In this document: one piece after another, positions 61,048 through 61,755 of the stretch
Layout of the letters: every line of letters begins with the position of its first letter
Position numbering within the stretch: position 1 is the stretch's first letter
Assembly (NCBI GenBank): GCA_035493895.1
Contig: DATJHM010000008.1
Span: 1-61,755 of the forward strand
Direction: 5' to 3'
Length of the DNA: 61,755 bases
From: DATJHM01 sp035493895
Lineage (GTDB): Bacteria > Chloroflexota > Ktedonobacteria > Ktedonobacterales > Ktedonobacteraceae
The notes under the pieces: model-generated
Seen by the model: the letters and a program-made list of their open reading frames with translations, nothing else
What the model was told of the DNA's origin: nothing
Database searches by the model: none
Program-made: the position numbers and the translations under genes

Positions 61048-61755
61048 GCCATAGGCACCAACTTAAGCGATAAGCTCAAGAGCCCAATCGAGTCCATCTG
61101 CGAGTAACTGTGCTGAGTTGGGATGGGTGTGACGCGTGTTCATGCGACATCCCGACCGCATCCGATCGCGGATCGTGTACAAGGCCGAGCGCAAGGAGCG
61201 ACGCCCTGCTAACGCCTCCATGATCGTCCAGCCGGTCTCGCGCATGACCTGCGCACATTTGACGAGGCTGCGTTGCGGATCGTGCCAGGTAAAAAGCACG
61301 ATCATCCAGTGTTGCAGCAGCAAGCCAATGAGCTTGGCATACAGCTCGCACATGATCCGCCAGGGATTGTCGGTGACCCATTCGTCCACTTCTCCTTCTT
61401 GTTTCCATAATTTGTAGAGCAATTCCATCTGCCACCGCTCCCGCATGAGGATCAAGGCCTCCTCGATACTCAATTCGGCCCTTGGCACATCGGTGAAGAG
61501 CAGCGTCCAACTCGCAAGCCGCAACGCTTTCTCGCTCACGGGCGTTCTGCGCTGTTTGGCCTCCCGCTTGATGTCTTCTCGTCGCTCCGCTGCTACCGCC
61601 TCAGGAACCCGCACCAGGAGCAAGCGCATCGGCAGGCGTTCCTTGCGTCCCAGCAAGATCGCCACCTCTTTGGCTTGCCCCACCTGTTTGGGGGCGATAC
61701 GTTCCACATCCAAGCACTTGCCTTGCCGATCATAGACTCCCACTGTAGCGTGTAA
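61048..61755 (-). mobile_element. IS4-type insertion sequence, partial at window end
   Basis: The element begins next to the broken Rhs fragment. Its terminal part on the + strand (CCATAGGCACCAACTTAAG, from about 61051) is a plausible terminal repeat, but the other end lies outside the window, so the inverted repeat cannot be confirmed. It carries the transposase on the minus strand. Confidence 0.75.
61063..61755 (-). CDS. IS4-family DDE transposase, C-terminal part
   Basis: At least 230 residues; the N-terminus runs off the window. The IS4 C-terminal signature is present: ALILMRERWQMELLYKLWKQ, the Y/R-x3-E-x6-K motif with the last catalytic Glu, preceded by LLFTDVP. A C-terminal helical part follows. 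The stop codon lies just inside the presumed element end. It is probably intact in the genome, but this cannot be checked here. Confidence 0.88.
   Translation of the reverse strand, partial: LHATVGVYDRQGKCLDVERIAPKQVGQAKEVAILLGRKERLPMRLLLVRVPEAVAAERREDIKREAKQRRTPVSEKALRLASWTLLFTDVPRAELSIEEALILMRERWQMELLYKLWKQEGEVDEWVTDNPWRIMCELYAKLIGLLLQHWMIVLFTWHDPQRSLVKCAQVMRETGWTIMEALAGRRSLRSALYTIRDRMRSGCRMNTRHTHPNSAQLLADGLDWALELIA

Overview
The window looks like a piece of chromosome from a Chloroflexota bacterium, most likely class Ktedonobacteria. This is an inference from moderate GC content, many membrane Ser/Thr-kinase-type proteins, long low-complexity proteins, a DUF4012 protein in the exopolysaccharide cluster, and GTG starts with clear Shine-Dalgarno sites. 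No rRNA or ribosomal protein is present to fix the taxonomy.

Layout. 1-11.9 kb: housekeeping genes: an S9 peptidase, an M32 carboxypeptidase, a lactonase-type propeller protein, a membrane protein, the groES-groEL operon with a textbook CIRCE operator, a transmembrane Ser/Thr kinase and recX. 12-21.2 kb: a decayed ROK kinase, a tail-anchored pseudokinase, a MazG-like protein, an isoaspartyl peptidase, a secreted glycosidase-like protein, a Nudix hydrolase and a two-component pair. 21.2-22.4 kb: the most remarkable feature, a tRNA-Lys(CUU) gene split in its anticodon arm by a 586-nt ORF-less group II intron, followed on the opposite strand by an I-SspI-like PD-(D/E)XK nuclease gene. 22.6-33.5 kb: an ArsR regulator, a PHP phosphoesterase, a CDP-alcohol phosphatidyltransferase, a giant NYN-domain protein, a BMP lipoprotein, a GC-rich tandem repeat, a class I amidotransferase, a DivIC/FtsB-like protein, TlyA and an intact ROK kinase.

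33.9-55.1 kb: a large exopolysaccharide locus, almost all on the + strand. Four sugar-nucleotide enzymes (aminotransferase, Gfo/Idh dehydrogenase, UDP-sugar 6-dehydrogenase, 2-epimerase) fit a UDP-diacetamido-uronic acid pathway that lacks its acetyltransferase here. They are followed by glycosyltransferases, an initiating sugar-phosphate transferase, a Wzz/tyrosine-kinase-like protein, a DUF4012 protein, a CpsB-type phosphatase, a polymerase/ligase, a fusion of a glucuronyl C5-epimerase domain with a GT4 glycosyltransferase, a Wzx flippase and a secreted propeller protein.

55.5-61.8 kb: a sugar isomerase-like gene, a ribbon-helix-helix gene with a triple palindromic operator, tRNA-Met, and then what looks like the edge of an integrated element (a tRNA 3' fragment with its terminator). 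Beyond that lies a decayed Rhs polymorphic-toxin locus: toxin tail remnants, orphan immunity genes including an Imm1-type protein, a YD-repeat fragment, and an IS4-type transposase cut by the window end.
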